A stretch of 54,163 bases of DNA. Origin: Novosphingobium aerophilum (GTDB lineage Bacteria > Pseudomonadota > Alphaproteobacteria > Sphingomonadales > Sphingomonadaceae). The stretch spans positions 1 through 54,163 of the forward strand of contig NZ_JACLAU010000023.1 of assembly GCF_014230305.1 (NCBI RefSeq), read 5' to 3'. This document shows positions 17,234 to 26,157 of the stretch, piece by piece. The position numbers and the translations under genes were made by a program. Numbering within the stretch: the stretch's first letter is position 1; every line of letters begins with the position of its first letter. The notes beneath the pieces are model-generated. The model searched no databases. It was not told the origin of the DNA and saw only the letters and a program-made list of their open reading frames with translations.

Positions 17234-18984
17234 GCCGCGTCCTCCTCATGGCGCACGGTCACGACCCGGAACATCCCCGACATCATGTGCAGCAGCATGT
17301 GACAGTGAAATGCCCAGTCGCCGAGTTCATCGGCCGTCAGGTCGAACGAAACCTTGCCACCGGGCAAGACATTGACCGTGTGCTTCAGCGGATGATGACC
17401 CGGATTACCTGTGACCAGTTCGAAGAAATGACCGTGCAGGTGAATCGGATGGGGCATCATGGTGTCATTGATGAGATTGACGCGCACCCGCTCCATGTGG
17501 CGGAACGCGATCGGCTCGGTGTTCTCGCTGAACTTTACGCCATCGAAGGACCACATGTAGCGCTCCATGTTGGCGGTCAGATGGATATCGATCTCTCGCG
17601 ACGGCGTGCGCTTGTCTGCATTGGGGGGCAGCGCTTTGAGGTCACGATAAGTCAGCACCCGGTGATCGACCTTCTCAAGGCCGGTCGGACGTTCGCCCGT
17701 GCGGTCCATGGGCATTGGCGAAAGCGTCGCAACGCCTGGTCCCATTTTGACCTGCGGCGCGACCGCGGGATCGCGCATCTTCATCGAGCCGTGATCCATC
17801 CCGGGCATGGCGTGGCCCATGGCTGCGTGATCAGTTGCACTCGCATCGGCACCGGGTGCCGCCATATCGCCCATGCCCATGTCTTGCATGGACAGCAGCG
17901 GGCGTTCGCGGATCGCCGGGATCGGCGCGACCATGCCGAGGCGCGGGGCGAGCGTGGCGCGCACCTGACCGGAGCGGTCGATGGCTTCGGCGATGAAGCC
18001 ATAGGCCTCGTCGGCTCTGGGCACGACAATCACGTCATAGGTCTCGGCGATGCCGATCTGGAACTCGTCGGTCTCGACTGGCTGCACGTTCTGCCCGTCG
18101 GCGGCAACCACGGTCATCGCAAGGCCCGGAATCCGGACATTGAAGTTGGTCATGGCGGCAGCATTGATGATGCGCAGGCGCACACGCTCTCCGGGTGCGA
18201 ACAGTCCAGTCCAGTTCGCGGCGCTGTCATGCCCGTTGACCATGAAATGATAAGTGGCGCCGGTGACATCGGAAATGTCGGTCGGGTCCATCCGCATCCC
18301 GGCCCACATGCGCCGTTCGGAGGCCGACTGGTCCTTTCCCGCAAGTAGTCCCGAGAGGGTCTGCTTTTGCAGGTTGAAGTAGCCGGGCTGCGCCTTCAGC
18401 TTCCGCAGCTGCGTGTGTGGGTGCATGAAGCTCCAGTCGGCGAGCATGATCACGTGTTCGCGGTCATAGGCAATTGGATCGGGTGCTGCGGGATCGATCA
18501 CAATCGCGCCATACATGCCCATCGCCTCCTGCATGCCCGAGTGGCTGTGATACCAGTAGGTCCCGGACTGCCGGACGGGGAATTCATAGACGAAAGTCTG
18601 GCCGGCCTTGATCCCGGGAAAGCTCACCCCCGGCACGCCGTCCATCTGGAAGGGCACGAGCAGCCCGTGCCAATGGATCGAGGTTTCTTCCTTCAGCGTG
18701 TTGTTCACTGCGAGGCGAACCTTCTGACCCTCTTTTAACCGGATAACCGGGCCAGGTGTCGCACCGTTGATGCCGATGGCATGCCCGTCACGCCCGCCGA
18801 CACGGAGCGAGGCATGACCGATGGATAGTGCGATTTGCTCCCCGGACACCTCGGCCATCGGGACTCCAAGACCAGAGGTTCCGCTGCGCGCCCAGGCTGG
18901 GAGCACTGCCGAAAGCGCGAGGCCCCCGCCCCCCAGGGCAGCCGAACGAATGAGGGTACGGCGATTAAGCGCAAAAGAATGCAT
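17230..18984 (-). CDS. copA: Copper resistance multicopper oxidase CopA
   Basis: 584 residues. The N-terminus carries a twin-arginine signal (LNRRTLIRSAAL), so it is exported folded. Copper ligands are visible: HWHGLLVPFQMDGV and WYHSHSG near the N-terminus, HPIHLHGHFFEL and HCHMLLHMMSGMF at the C-terminus. A Met-rich insert (about 365-415, MQDMGMGDM, MGHAMPGMDHGSM) is typical of copper-oxidising CopA/PcoA. It oxidises Cu(I) in the periplasm. A candidate ECF promoter lies directly upstream and overlaps the end of the sigma gene. Confidence 0.97.
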   Translation of the reverse strand: MHSFALNRRTLIRSAALGGGGLALSAVLPAWARSGTSGLGVPMAEVSGEQIALSIGHASLRVGGRDGHAIGINGATPGPVIRLKEGQKVRLAVNNTLKEETSIHWHGLLVPFQMDGVPGVSFPGIKAGQTFVYEFPVRQSGTYWYHSHSGMQEAMGMYGAIVIDPAAPDPIAYDREHVIMLADWSFMHPHTQLRKLKAQPGYFNLQKQTLSGLLAGKDQSASERRMWAGMRMDPTDISDVTGATYHFMVNGHDSAANWTGLFAPGERVRLRIINAAAMTNFNVRIPGLAMTVVAADGQNVQPVETDEFQIGIAETYDVIVVPRADEAYGFIAEAIDRSGQVRATLAPRLGMVAPIPAIRERPLLSMQDMGMGDMAAPGADASATDHAAMGHAMPGMDHGSMKMRDPAVAPQVKMGPGVATLSPMPMDRTGERPTGLEKVDHRVLTYRDLKALPPNADKRTPSREIDIHLTANMERYMWSFDGVKFSENTEPIAFRHMERVRVNLINDTMMPHPIHLHGHFFELVTGNPGHHPLKHTVNVLPGGKVSFDLTADELGDWAFHCHMLLHMMSGMFRVVTVRHEEDAA

Positions 18985-19020
18985 GAATGGTGTCCGGTAC
19001 GATTGACGGCTTCATAGTTC

Positions 19021-19048
19021 TCTACGCAGCCGCTTTCCTTACCCCTCA
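19021..19048 (-). promoter_or_regulatory. Candidate ECF promoter of copA
   Basis: On the minus strand TGAGGG (19048-19043), 16 bp, then CGTAGA (19026-19021). The -35 begins with the TGA stop codon of the sigma gene. The same TGAGGG-N16-CGTAKW pattern precedes the anti-sigma gene and copC. Confidence 0.7.
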
Positions 19049-19615
19049 GATCTGGTCGCCAAGCATCGCTTTTAATTTTCCCCTCGCCCGGTAGAGCCGG
19101 GTCTCAACCGTTTTTTCGCTGACACCCAGCACCTCTGCGGCTTCAGCCTGGCCGAGCCCATCGATCGTGCGGAGGACCAAGGCATCGCGCAGACGGGATG
19201 GCAAGCGCGATATGGCCGCGGTCACGCGCGCCAGCTCGGCCCGGTCCACCGCTTGTACGTCGGCGGAAATGGCATCGTCCGAAACATCGAAAGCCATCTC
19301 GAGCGGCATTGCGCGCGTGAAGAAGGCACGCACCTTTCTCCTTCTTGCCCAGTCCCGGCACTTGTTGAGCGCGATGTGCTTAAGCCAGGCCAGGAACGGT
19401 CGCTCATGATCGTAGCGTCCAAGCGCCGAGAACGCGGCGATGAAGGTCTCCTGGGTAATGTCGAGTGCCTCGTGCGGATCGCCGACGGATGCCCGTACCA
19501 GACGAAATACAGATTCACGGTGGCGCGCCAGCAGTTCGCGATAGGCGTCTTGCCGACCAGCGAGCGCCAGTGCGGCCAATTCGCCGTCGCTCCCCTCTGA
19601 CAGCGAAAGGCTCAC
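19046..19615 (-). CDS. ECF RNA polymerase sigma factor, CnrH-like
   Basis: 189 residues. Region 2 shows DITQETFIAAFSAL and FLAWLKHIALNKCRDWARRR; region 4 shows LPSRLRDALVLRTIDGLGQAEAAEVLGVSEKTVETRL, the helix-turn-helix for the -35. It is the last of three overlapping genes with an anti-sigma-like and a periplasmic sensor protein, the cnrY-cnrX-cnrH order. It probably switches on the copper genes when the sensor detects metal. The final codons overlap the copA promoter. Confidence 0.92.
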   Translation of the reverse strand: MSLSLSEGSDGELAALALAGRQDAYRELLARHRESVFRLVRASVGDPHEALDITQETFIAAFSALGRYDHERPFLAWLKHIALNKCRDWARRRKVRAFFTRAMPLEMAFDVSDDAISADVQAVDRAELARVTAAISRLPSRLRDALVLRTIDGLGQAEAAEVLGVSEKTVETRLYRARGKLKAMLGDQI

Positions 19616-20052
19616 CGTACTTCTGGGGTCAGGGCTCTGGTCACAGTCCTGTCGAATTTGACCGCCTGATCAGGCCTCAGGACGGCGCGCATGGCAAAGA
19701 GATGCTCAAGCGTCTCCTTTTGCATCTCACCCATCACCTTGTGAGTATGATCGATCGCGGCCGTGACTTCCGGACCATAACCATGTTCCACTTCCATCGC
19801 TTCGGCCAGGTGGGCATTGGCCGCCCGCATCTCGAGCTCAAGCGCCTTGCGGCGGGTGGCAAAACGCTGCTCGATTGCTTCGATCTTTGCTTCCTGTGCG
19901 GCATCGAGTTCAAGCTCGCTGTGCAGCAGCGCATGGAGTTCGGTCTCGCTCTGCCTTTCCGGTGCGAACAGGACGCGGCCAGCATAAGTTCCGCCCAGCG
20001 CCGCCGCGAATGCGACAAACGCGATCAGGATCAGCCGCCTGGTCCAATTCAC
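19612..20052 (-). CDS. Periplasmic heavy-metal sensor, CnrX-like
   Basis: 146 residues with one N-terminal membrane anchor (about 7-28) and an all-helical periplasmic domain (LHALLHSELELDAAQEAKIEAIEQRFATRRKALE ... HTHKVMGEM in outline), matching the CnrX/NccX group of the Spy/CpxP-like family. CnrX senses metal and controls release of the sigma factor by CnrY. It overlaps its neighbours by 4 bp on each side, so the three proteins are made together. The ligand metal is inferred to be copper from the island content. Confidence 0.85.
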   Translation of the reverse strand: MNWTRRLILIAFVAFAAALGGTYAGRVLFAPERQSETELHALLHSELELDAAQEAKIEAIEQRFATRRKALELEMRAANAHLAEAMEVEHGYGPEVTAAIDHTHKVMGEMQKETLEHLFAMRAVLRPDQAVKFDRTVTRALTPEVR

Positions 20053-20327
20053 GGGTGGACATCCAGCAAGGTCGAAGGTGCGAGGGGATTGTCGGGCGCA
20101 AAGGGTGAGATTGGCTGAGCTGTGGCGGGTTCGCCGCCCGCCAGTCCACCACCCGCTACGCCGACCACCAGCGCCAGGGCTGCGGCAAAACCCATCAGCC
20201 GCGACCCGGCCGCAGCCTCACGGCGGCTCGCAGCCAGTCCGGCAAGCACTGCGTCGTCGATAGTCGCCAGCTCCGAAGGGGCCGGAAGTGTGGCCAGGCA
20301 GCGGAGCGCCTGATCAAGGTCGGACAT
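20049..20327 (-). CDS. Anti-sigma factor, CnrY-like
   Basis: 92 residues. The first 45 residues are cytoplasmic and helical (SDLDQALRCLATLPAPSEL), followed by a single transmembrane helix (LMGFAAALALVVGVAGGGLAGG) and a short periplasmic Pro-rich tail. This is the architecture of CnrY-type anti-sigma factors, which bind the sigma factor through the N-terminus. The start at 20327 has a purine-rich GGGAGACCCACC upstream; the longer frame runs into the promoter region. Confidence 0.75.
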   Translation of the reverse strand: MSDLDQALRCLATLPAPSELATIDDAVLAGLAASRREAAAGSRLMGFAAALALVVGVAGGGLAGGEPATAQPISPFAPDNPLAPSTLLDVHP

Positions 20328-20354
20328 GGTGGGTCTCCCGAGGTCTTGTGATCC

Positions 20355-20382
20355 TATACGCAGCCATATCCCCGATCCCTCA
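20355..20382 (-). promoter_or_regulatory. Candidate ECF promoter of the cnrYXH-like operon
   Basis: Minus strand: TGAGGG (20382-20377), 16 bp, CGTATA (20360-20355). It lies 28 bp upstream of the anti-sigma ATG, so the operon would be autoregulated. Confidence 0.72.
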
Positions 20383-20404
20383 GAAAAATTGAACCCGGCC
20401 AATT

Positions 20405-20432
20405 TGAGGGATGCTGTTCCGGGCCGCGTATT
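20405..20432 (+). promoter_or_regulatory. Candidate ECF promoter of copCD
   Basis: Plus strand: TGAGGG (20405-20410), 16 bp, CGTATT (20427-20432), 33 bp before the copC ATG. It faces away from the cnrYXH-like promoter, with 22 bp between the two -35 boxes. Confidence 0.72.
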
Positions 20433-20465
20433 TCAACCTGATAGCCGTTTCCAAGGAGATTCCTG

Positions 20466-20849
20466 ATGCGTTTGACCAGCCTTGCCCTCGCCGCCGCCGC
20501 TCTGGGTCTCATCGTCCCGCAGGTTGCCAGCGCGCATACGCAGCTTGTGTCCTCGACCCCGACCGCCAATGCAACGGTCGTAGCACCTACGAAGGTCGAA
20601 CTGCGCTTCAATGAGGCCGTGATCGGCGCAACGGCACGGGCCGAGATCGCAATGACGGGAATGCCGGGTATGGCAAACCATGCGCCGATGCCGATCACGG
20701 GTTTCACCGCCCGGCTTGGCAATGACCGGAAATCGATGACTTTGCTGCTCCGTCGGCCGCTCGCCGCCGGCACTTACCGCGTGACCTGGAGCGCGGCCGG
20801 AGCCGACACGCATCGCATGGGCGGCAACTTCAGCTTCACCGTACGCTGA
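20466..20849 (+). CDS. copC: Copper-binding protein CopC
   Basis: 127 residues: a signal peptide (about 1-23) and a single CopC/YobA beta-sandwich starting AHTQLVSSTPTANATV. The mature protein starts with the copper-ligand His, and a second His lies near the end (THRMGGNFSFTV). CopC carries copper in the periplasm, usually to CopD. An AAGGAGA Shine-Dalgarno lies just upstream. It is 4 bp from copD. Confidence 0.95.
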   Translation: MRLTSLALAAAALGLIVPQVASAHTQLVSSTPTANATVVAPTKVELRFNEAVIGATARAEIAMTGMPGMANHAPMPITGFTARLGNDRKSMTLLLRRPLAAGTYRVTWSAAGADTHRMGGNFSFTVR

Positions 20850-20853
20850 AGAC

Positions 20854-21786
20854 ATGGACAACCTGCCTGTCATCGCCATCCGGTTCGCGCTTTACGCCGA
20901 CCTGATGGTGCTGGCAGGTGTGACGGCCTTCTCGCTTTACGCGCTGAAACCCGAGGAGCGAGGCACTGTCTTGCTGCCGCTGGCCAAACCCGCCCTCCTC
21001 CTTTCGCTGCTCGGACTGCTGCTGTCCGGCGGCGGCATGATCGCACTTGTCGCAGCCATGACCGGGACAAGCCTCTGGGCAGTAGATGGCTCGGCCTTCA
21101 GGGAAATCGTTACACAGAGCGCCATCGGCAGCGCCTGGGTTGTGCGCATGGTGGCAGTTGCAATTGCCCTGCTTGCCGCCCTGGGGCTTGGCCGAACCCC
21201 ACACCTAGCAAGATACTGTCTGCTTGCCTCGGCTGTGCTTGCCATCGCCACGCTGGTTTGGACTGGCCATGCCGGTGCAACCGAAGGGTGGACTGGAACG
21301 CTCCACCGGCTGAGCGACATCGTCCACATGCTGGCGGCGGCTGTATGGATCGGCGGAATTGCAGCGTTCGCCTGGCTGCTTTTTCAGCCATTGGCGCAGC
21401 AATCCGATGCGCAGATCAGGATCGCGCATCGGGCGCTTGAACAATTCTCGCGGGTTGGGACGCTTGCGGTCGGGTTGATCGTTCTCACGGGCATCATCAA
21501 CAGCCTGAGCCTAATGGGCTTGCCGCATCCGTACGCCTTGTTCGCTTCGCGCTACGGCCAACTCCTGCTTATCAAGCTCGCCCTGTTTGCTGCAATGCTG
21601 ATGCTGGCGGGTGTCAACCGCTGGCGGCTGACACCCGCCCTTGGTGCAGCCATCGCCAACGGCAATCCGGTCCCCGCGTTACGTAGTCTTCGGCAAAGCC
21701 TGATTCTGGAGACGTCCACAGTGCTTACGATCCTCGCCGTGGTGGCCTGGCTGGGTACGCTGGAACCGATCATGGCGTACGGGTGA
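20854..21786 (+). CDS. copD: Copper resistance inner-membrane protein CopD
   Basis: 310 residues with about eight transmembrane segments. Conserved features include the [11 protein letters not shown] region and the segment [21 protein letters not shown] with a His in the membrane, typical of CopD. It probably moves copper across the inner membrane together with CopC. The two genes form an operon. Confidence 0.93.
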   Translation: MDNLPVIAIRFALYADLMVLAGVTAFSLYALKPEERGTVLLPLAKPALLLSLLGLLLSGGGMIALVAAMTGTSLWAVDGSAFREIVTQSAIGSAWVVRMVAVAIALLAALGLGRTPHLARYCLLASAVLAIATLVWTGHAGATEGWTGTLHRLSDIVHMLAAAVWIGGIAAFAWLLFQPLAQQSDAQIRIAHRALEQFSRVGTLAVGLIVLTGIINSLSLMGLPHPYALFASRYGQLLLIKLALFAAMLMLAGVNRWRLTPALGAAIANGNPVPALRSLRQSLILETSTVLTILAVVAWLGTLEPIMAYG

Positions 21787-21793
21787 ATTACCT

Positions 21794-21816
21794 CTTGACC
21801 CTGACATGATGTCAAG
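21794..21816 (+). promoter_or_regulatory. CueR/MerR-type operator of the ATPase operon
   Basis: CTTGAC (21794-21799) and GTCAAG (21811-21816) form an inverted repeat with 11 bp between. TTGACC can serve as the -35 and the dyad lies in the promoter spacer, as in MerR-family promoters. It is 34 bp before the ATPase start, and a MerR-family gene ends the same operon. Confidence 0.68.
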
Positions 21817-21850
21817 GTTGATGCGAGTTGCGACAAGAGGAGTACGAAGT

Positions 21851-24196
21851 ATGACCGAGTCGCATCACGACCTTGCGAAATGCACCCATTTCGGATCGAA
21901 GGCTCCAGGAACGGTGATTGACCCCGTCTGCGGAATGAGCGTTGACCCGGCAACCACGCCGCATGTCGCGACCCATGACGGCGCCCATCACTACTTCTGC
22001 AGCGCTGGCTGTCTGGCCAAGTTCAAGACCGATCCAGCGCGCTATATGAGCGATGCACCGCGGCCAACAGAATATGTGGCAGAAGGCGCGATCTGGACCT
22101 GCCCGATGCATCCCGAGGTTCAGCAGTCCGGGCCGGGAAGCTGCCCGATCTGCGGCATGGCCCTGGAACCGATGGCCCCGACGCTCAGCGATGGACCGTC
22201 ACCGGAATATGCCGACATGAAGCGGCGCTTCGTGATCGGCCTGATCCTCGCCTTGCCGGTGGTAGCGCTCGAAATGGGCGGGCATCTGACCGGACTGCGC
22301 AATTATTTGGATGGAAACATCGCCAGCCTGATCCAGATGGTTCTGGCGACGCCGGTGGTCCTGTGGGCAGGCTGGCCATTTTTCGAACGCGGCTGGGCCT
22401 CGGTGAAAAGCGGCCACCTCAACATGTTCACCCTGATTGCGATGGGAACGGGCGTTGCCTGGATGTACAGCATGGCGGCGACGCTCGCGCCCAGTATGTT
22501 CCCGCCCGCGTTTCGCGCAATGGACGGCTCAGTCGCGGTCTATTTCGAGGCGGCGGCGGTCATTACCGTGCTGGTCTTGCTTGGCCAACTGCTTGAACTG
22601 CGTGCCCGGGAAACAACCAGCGGTGCGATCCGCGCATTGCTCGACCTTTCGCCCAAGCTCGCCCGCCGGGTTCGTCCCGATAGTAGTGACGAGGAGATCA
22701 CACTCGACCAGGTTCTGGTCGGCGACACGCTACGCGTTCGTCCTGGCGAGAAAGTTCCGGTTGATGGCGTGGTCCTGGAGGGCCGCGGAACGGTCGATGA
22801 ATCGATGGTAACCGGCGAATCCATGCCGGTGACCAAGGAGGCATCGTCGAAGCTGATCGGTGGCACGATAAACCAGACCGGCGGCCTCGTGATGCGCGCC
22901 GAGAAGATCGGGCGCGATACCATGCTGGCGCGCATCGTCCAGATGGTCGCAGAAGCCCAGCGCAGCCGGGCGCCGATTCAACGGCTTGCCGACACCGTGT
23001 CGGGCTGGTTCGTGCCGGCAGTGATTGCGGTCGCAGCAGTCGCATTCGCCGCCTGGTCGCTGGTCGGTCCGTCCCCGGCGATGGGTTACGGTCTGATTGC
23101 GGCAGTAGCTGTGCTGATCATCGCCTGTCCCTGCGCGCTCGGCTTGGCCACTCCGATGTCGATCATGGTGGGGGTTGGACGCGGTGCGCAGGCCGGTATC
23201 CTCATCAAGAATGCAGAGGCGCTCGAACGCATGGAGAAGGTCGATACGCTTGTCGTCGACAAGACCGGCACGCTCACCGAGGGCAAGCCCGCGGTGGTTG
23301 CGATCGAGACGGCTGAAGGGTTCGACAGCCAAGAAGTTCTGCGCCTTGCCGCGAGCCTTGAACGCAGCAGCGAACATCCGCTGGCCCTGGCTATTGTGAG
23401 GGATGCAGAAGCCAAGGGGCTCGCAATAAGCGAACCGGGCGACGTCGATCAGCCAGTCGGCAAGGGTATCACCGGCATCGTCGATGGATATCGACTTGTT
23501 GCTGGAAATGCCCGCTTTCTTGAGGAACAGGGGATCTCCACCGCCCAACTGGCGCAACGTGCTGATGCCCTGCGTGCCGAAGGTGCGACCGCGATCTTCC
23601 TCGGCATTGATGGCCAGGTGGCGGGTTCTATCGGCATTGCCGATCCGGTAAAAGCGACAACGCCTGCCGCGCTCAAGGCTCTGGCCGAGGTGGGGATCCA
23701 TGTCATCATGCTGACGGGCGACAATCGCGTCACCGCTGAGGCCATCGCACGACGCCTCGGTATCGCCGACGTCGAGGCAGATGTCCTTCCCGACCAGAAG
23801 AGCGCTATCGTCAAGCGCCTGAGAGACGAGGGACGGATCGTAGCGATGGCGGGCGACGGTGTGAACGATGCCCCAGCCCTCGCTGCCGCCGATGTCGGCA
23901 TCGCCATGGGTTCGGGAACGGACGTGGCGATTGAAAGCGCAGGCATCACACTGCTCAAGGGCGATTTGACGGGGATAACGCGTGCCCGGCACCTCAGTCA
24001 TGCAACCATGACCAACATCCGGCAGAACCTGTTCTTCGCCTTTGCCTACAACGTCGCTGGTATCCCGGTGGCTGCAGGCGCGCTCTACCCGCTGTTCGGC
24101 ATCATGCTTTCACCGATCATCGCAGCGGCGGCGATGGCGCTTTCCTCGGTCAGCGTCATCGGCAATTCGCTGCGTCTCAGGAGGATTGCGCTATGA
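21851..24196 (+). CDS. Copper-translocating P1B-type ATPase
   Basis: 781 residues. A YHS domain comes first ([22 protein letters not shown]), then a zinc-ribbon-like heavy-metal domain ([20 protein letters not shown]). The ATPase core shows TGES (actuator), the transport motif CPCALG, the phosphorylation site [15 protein letters not shown] and [13 protein letters not shown] identifies a Cu+/Ag+ exporter. The start at 21851 has AGAGGAG eight bases upstream; the longer frame would overlap the operator. It is the first gene of an operon with a DUF2933 gene and cueR. The name copA is avoided here because the oxidase carries it. Confidence 0.96.
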   Translation: MTESHHDLAKCTHFGSKAPGTVIDPVCGMSVDPATTPHVATHDGAHHYFCSAGCLAKFKTDPARYMSDAPRPTEYVAEGAIWTCPMHPEVQQSGPGSCPICGMALEPMAPTLSDGPSPEYADMKRRFVIGLILALPVVALEMGGHLTGLRNYLDGNIASLIQMVLATPVVLWAGWPFFERGWASVKSGHLNMFTLIAMGTGVAWMYSMAATLAPSMFPPAFRAMDGSVAVYFEAAAVITVLVLLGQLLELRARETTSGAIRALLDLSPKLARRVRPDSSDEEITLDQVLVGDTLRVRPGEKVPVDGVVLEGRGTVDESMVTGESMPVTKEASSKLIGGTINQTGGLVMRAEKIGRDTMLARIVQMVAEAQRSRAPIQRLADTVSGWFVPAVIAVAAVAFAAWSLVGPSPAMGYGLIAAVAVLIIACPCALGLATPMSIMVGVGRGAQAGILIKNAEALERMEKVDTLVVDKTGTLTEGKPAVVAIETAEGFDSQEVLRLAASLERSSEHPLALAIVRDAEAKGLAISEPGDVDQPVGKGITGIVDGYRLVAGNARFLEEQGISTAQLAQRADALRAEGATAIFLGIDGQVAGSIGIADPVKATTPAALKALAEVGIHVIMLTGDNRVTAEAIARRLGIADVEADVLPDQKSAIVKRLRDEGRIVAMAGDGVNDAPALAAADVGIAMGSGTDVAIESAGITLLKGDLTGITRARHLSHATMTNIRQNLFFAFAYNVAGIPVAAGALYPLFGIMLSPIIAAAAMALSSVSVIGNSLRLRRIAL

Positions 24197-24396
24197 ACCT
24201 TTCCAGCAAGCGCGCGTGGCTGCTGGCCGCGGCATCGGTCGCGCTGATCGCCGCTTTCCTGCTCTATCCGGAACACCGGCAGCACTTCTTCGGGCTGATC
24301 CCTTACGCATTCCTGTTCACCTGTCCGCTGCTGCACTTCTTCCATGGCGGCCACCACCAAGGACGCCACCCCAAGTTCGGCGAACAGCAGCCATGA
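24193..24396 (+). CDS. DUF2933 small membrane protein
   Basis: 67 residues with two hydrophobic segments and a His-rich end ([12 protein letters not shown]). This matches the DUF2933 family, which is common next to copper and heavy-metal ATPases. It overlaps the ATPase stop by 4 bp and the regulator start by 4 bp. It may help copper handling at the membrane. Confidence 0.8.
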   Translation: MNLSSKRAWLLAAASVALIAAFLLYPEHRQHFFGLIPYAFLFTCPLLHFFHGGHHQGRHPKFGEQQP

Positions 24397-24782
24397 ACAT
24401 CGGACAGGCATCGAAGACCACTGGCGTGTCGGAGCGGATGATCCGGCACTATGAGCGCGTAGGTCTGATGCCGCCCCCTGACCGACGCGACAATGGCTAC
24501 AGGGACTATTCACCGCAATCGATCGAGCGCCTGCGCTTCATTGCTAACGCCCGCGGCCTTGGCTTCTCGCTTGAGGAAATCACCACTCTCCTCGGCCTAT
24601 GGGACAACCGCGAGCGGACGAGCAGTGAAGTGAAGGCCGTTGCCCTGGCACATGCCGATGACCTTGGCCGCAAAGCGGCAGCACTTGAAGCCATGCGTCG
24701 CGCCTTGCTGGAACTGGCCGAAGGGTGCAGCGGCGACAGCAGACCCGATTGTCCGATCCTCGATGGGATCGCAGTGAGTTGA
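24393..24782 (+). CDS. cueR: MerR-family copper regulator, CueR-like
   Basis: 129 residues. The N-terminal MerR helix-turn-helix is [21 protein letters not shown], followed by RRDNGYRDYS, a coiled-coil dimer helix and a C-terminal metal loop with two Cys (EGCSGDSRPDCPIL), fitting the C-X7/8-C spacing of Cu(I)-sensing CueR. I chose 24393 because the ATG overlaps the previous stop as ATGA and the family start is MNIG. It probably controls its own operon through the dyad at 21794-21816. Confidence 0.92.
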   Translation: MNIGQASKTTGVSERMIRHYERVGLMPPPDRRDNGYRDYSPQSIERLRFIANARGLGFSLEEITTLLGLWDNRERTSSEVKAVALAHADDLGRKAAALEAMRRALLELAEGCSGDSRPDCPILDGIAVS

Positions 24783-24847
24783 CCAGATCCTCTGGACACC
24801 TGCACATCGATGCGGTCGCTCGCGAACACATCCGGACGGAAAGATTG

Positions 24848-24893
24848 CTCTTAATCAGCGGGTCCTAGGTTCGAGCCCTAGTGCGTCCACCAC
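24848..24893 (+). repeat. att direct repeat, copy 2
   Basis: 46-bp exact copy of the tRNA-Lys 3' half at 14271-14316. It lacks the 5' half of the tRNA, so it is not a second gene. It marks the right end of the copper island and the left end of the next element. Confidence 0.92.
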
Positions 24894-24957
24894 CTTTCTG
24901 CATTATATCAATAACTTACACGGCCTGGAATTTGAGCCAAGACGATACGTCGTCGCG

Positions 24958-24978
24958 CTAGGTAGCTTCCTAGGTAGC
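24958..24978 (+). repeat. Doubled CTAGGTAGC motif, copy 2
   Basis: CTAGGTAGC at 24958 and 24970, the same 12-bp period and the same 65-bp distance from the att repeat as copy 1. The stretch from here to the IS at 25161 has no supported gene. Confidence 0.65.
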
Positions 24979-25160
24979 ACCGCCAGCTGTCGATTATTTT
25001 TTCGGTTGCGGCTCCGCAGGAGAAGCGTGGCCTCGAAATGGCCCGCCTGTCTGGCGTCGCTGGGGGGCAGGAAGGGCTGCATCAGCTCGAACGCAGATCT
25101 TGGCACAGTGTGCGTGTTGATTTCCACTGAGTGTCTGATTCAAAATTGCGGGCGTGGCAA

Positions 25161-25994
25161 TCAAGGCCTTGCGATGCGGCGAGCATATAGCTGGATGGAT
25201 GCGATAAAGAGCCAGGCCGTGGCGGACGCGATGGTTTCCTCGAAGTCCTTTGCCAGACGCCGGTTGCGGCTCAGCCAAGCGAGCGTTCGTTCAACGACCC
25301 AACGTCGGGGCAGGACCTCGAAGCCCTTTGCAGTGTCGGACCGTTTGATGATTTCGACGGTCCACTTTCCGATCCGGCGCAGGGCCTCCTTGAGCTTGTT
25401 TCCGGCATAGCCGCCGTCTGCGAACACGTGACGCAGCCAGGGGAAGCGCCTGACGATTTCTCCAAGGACCAGCGGTGCCCCGTCCCGGTCCTGAATGTCG
25501 GCGGCGTGTACGACGGCATGGACAAGATTTCCATCGGTGTCGGTCAGAATGTGCCGTTTGCGTCCTTTGATCTTCTTCCCTGCATCGTAACCGCACAGGC
25601 CACCGCTTTCGGTCGTCTTGACCGACTGGCTGTCGATCACGCCAGCGCTGGGAGAAGCCTCTCGGCCATCAGCTTCGCGGGCCATCATCAACAAGGTGTG
25701 GTTTATCGTCAGCCACAGCCCGTTGTCTCGCCACAAGTAGAACCAATGCCGCACGCTCGACACCGGCGGAAAGCAAGGCGGCAACATCCGCCATGGCAGG
25801 CCTCCGCGCAGCAAGTACAGAATTGCCTCGACGATGCGTCGTAGTGGCCATTTGCGGGGCCGTCCGACACGAGACGCAGGTGGAAGCAATGGCTCCAGCA
25901 GCGCCCACTCGGCATCCGTCAAATCGCTTGGCAAAGCCAGCCCGCTGCGCGCATGAAGGGCGCGAGTGGTATCGGTCCACATCGTTGAATCCAT
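25161..25994 (-). CDS. IS5-family transposase
   Basis: About 277 residues from MDSTMWTDTTRALHARSG. The DDE catalytic set is visible: GVIDSQSVK, VFADGGYAGNKL and WVVERTLAWLSRNRRLAKD. The N-terminal DUF4096-type domain (LTDAEWALLEPLLPP) is present. The single reading frame looks intact. I could not fix the terminal inverted repeats. It lies in the left part of the second integrated element, against an IS21 remnant. Confidence 0.92.
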   Translation of the reverse strand: MDSTMWTDTTRALHARSGLALPSDLTDAEWALLEPLLPPASRVGRPRKWPLRRIVEAILYLLRGGLPWRMLPPCFPPVSSVRHWFYLWRDNGLWLTINHTLLMMAREADGREASPSAGVIDSQSVKTTESGGLCGYDAGKKIKGRKRHILTDTDGNLVHAVVHAADIQDRDGAPLVLGEIVRRFPWLRHVFADGGYAGNKLKEALRRIGKWTVEIIKRSDTAKGFEVLPRRWVVERTLAWLSRNRRLAKDFEETIASATAWLFIASIQLYARRIARP

Positions 25995-26092
25995 GGTAGT
26001 TTTTGGCGAAACCCATGAATCAATGACAGGCCAAAGCGTCAAGCTAGCCTGCTGATACCACTCAACTTATTTTCTGATCAGGCTCTGAGAGC

Positions 26093-26125
26093 TGACCCGG
26101 GATTTCCATCGAGAATTGACCCGGG
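26093..26125. repeat. Terminal direct repeats of the IS21 element
   Basis: TGACCCGGG at 26093 and 26117, 24 bp apart, just downstream of istB. Repeated short transposase-binding sites at the ends are typical of IS21-family elements. Confidence 0.55.
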
Positions 26126-26157
26126 TGGATACTATGTCCCGCTGTGCGGGCGGTGGG

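Noticed and set aside
22730..24001. 423-residue frame antisense to the copper ATPase
   Set aside because: Mirror of the ATPase frame with no domains of its own.
24848..24893. A second tRNA-Lys gene
   Set aside because: Only the 3' half from the anticodon loop onward is present; there is no D-arm or 5' acceptor strand. It is an attachment-site duplicate.
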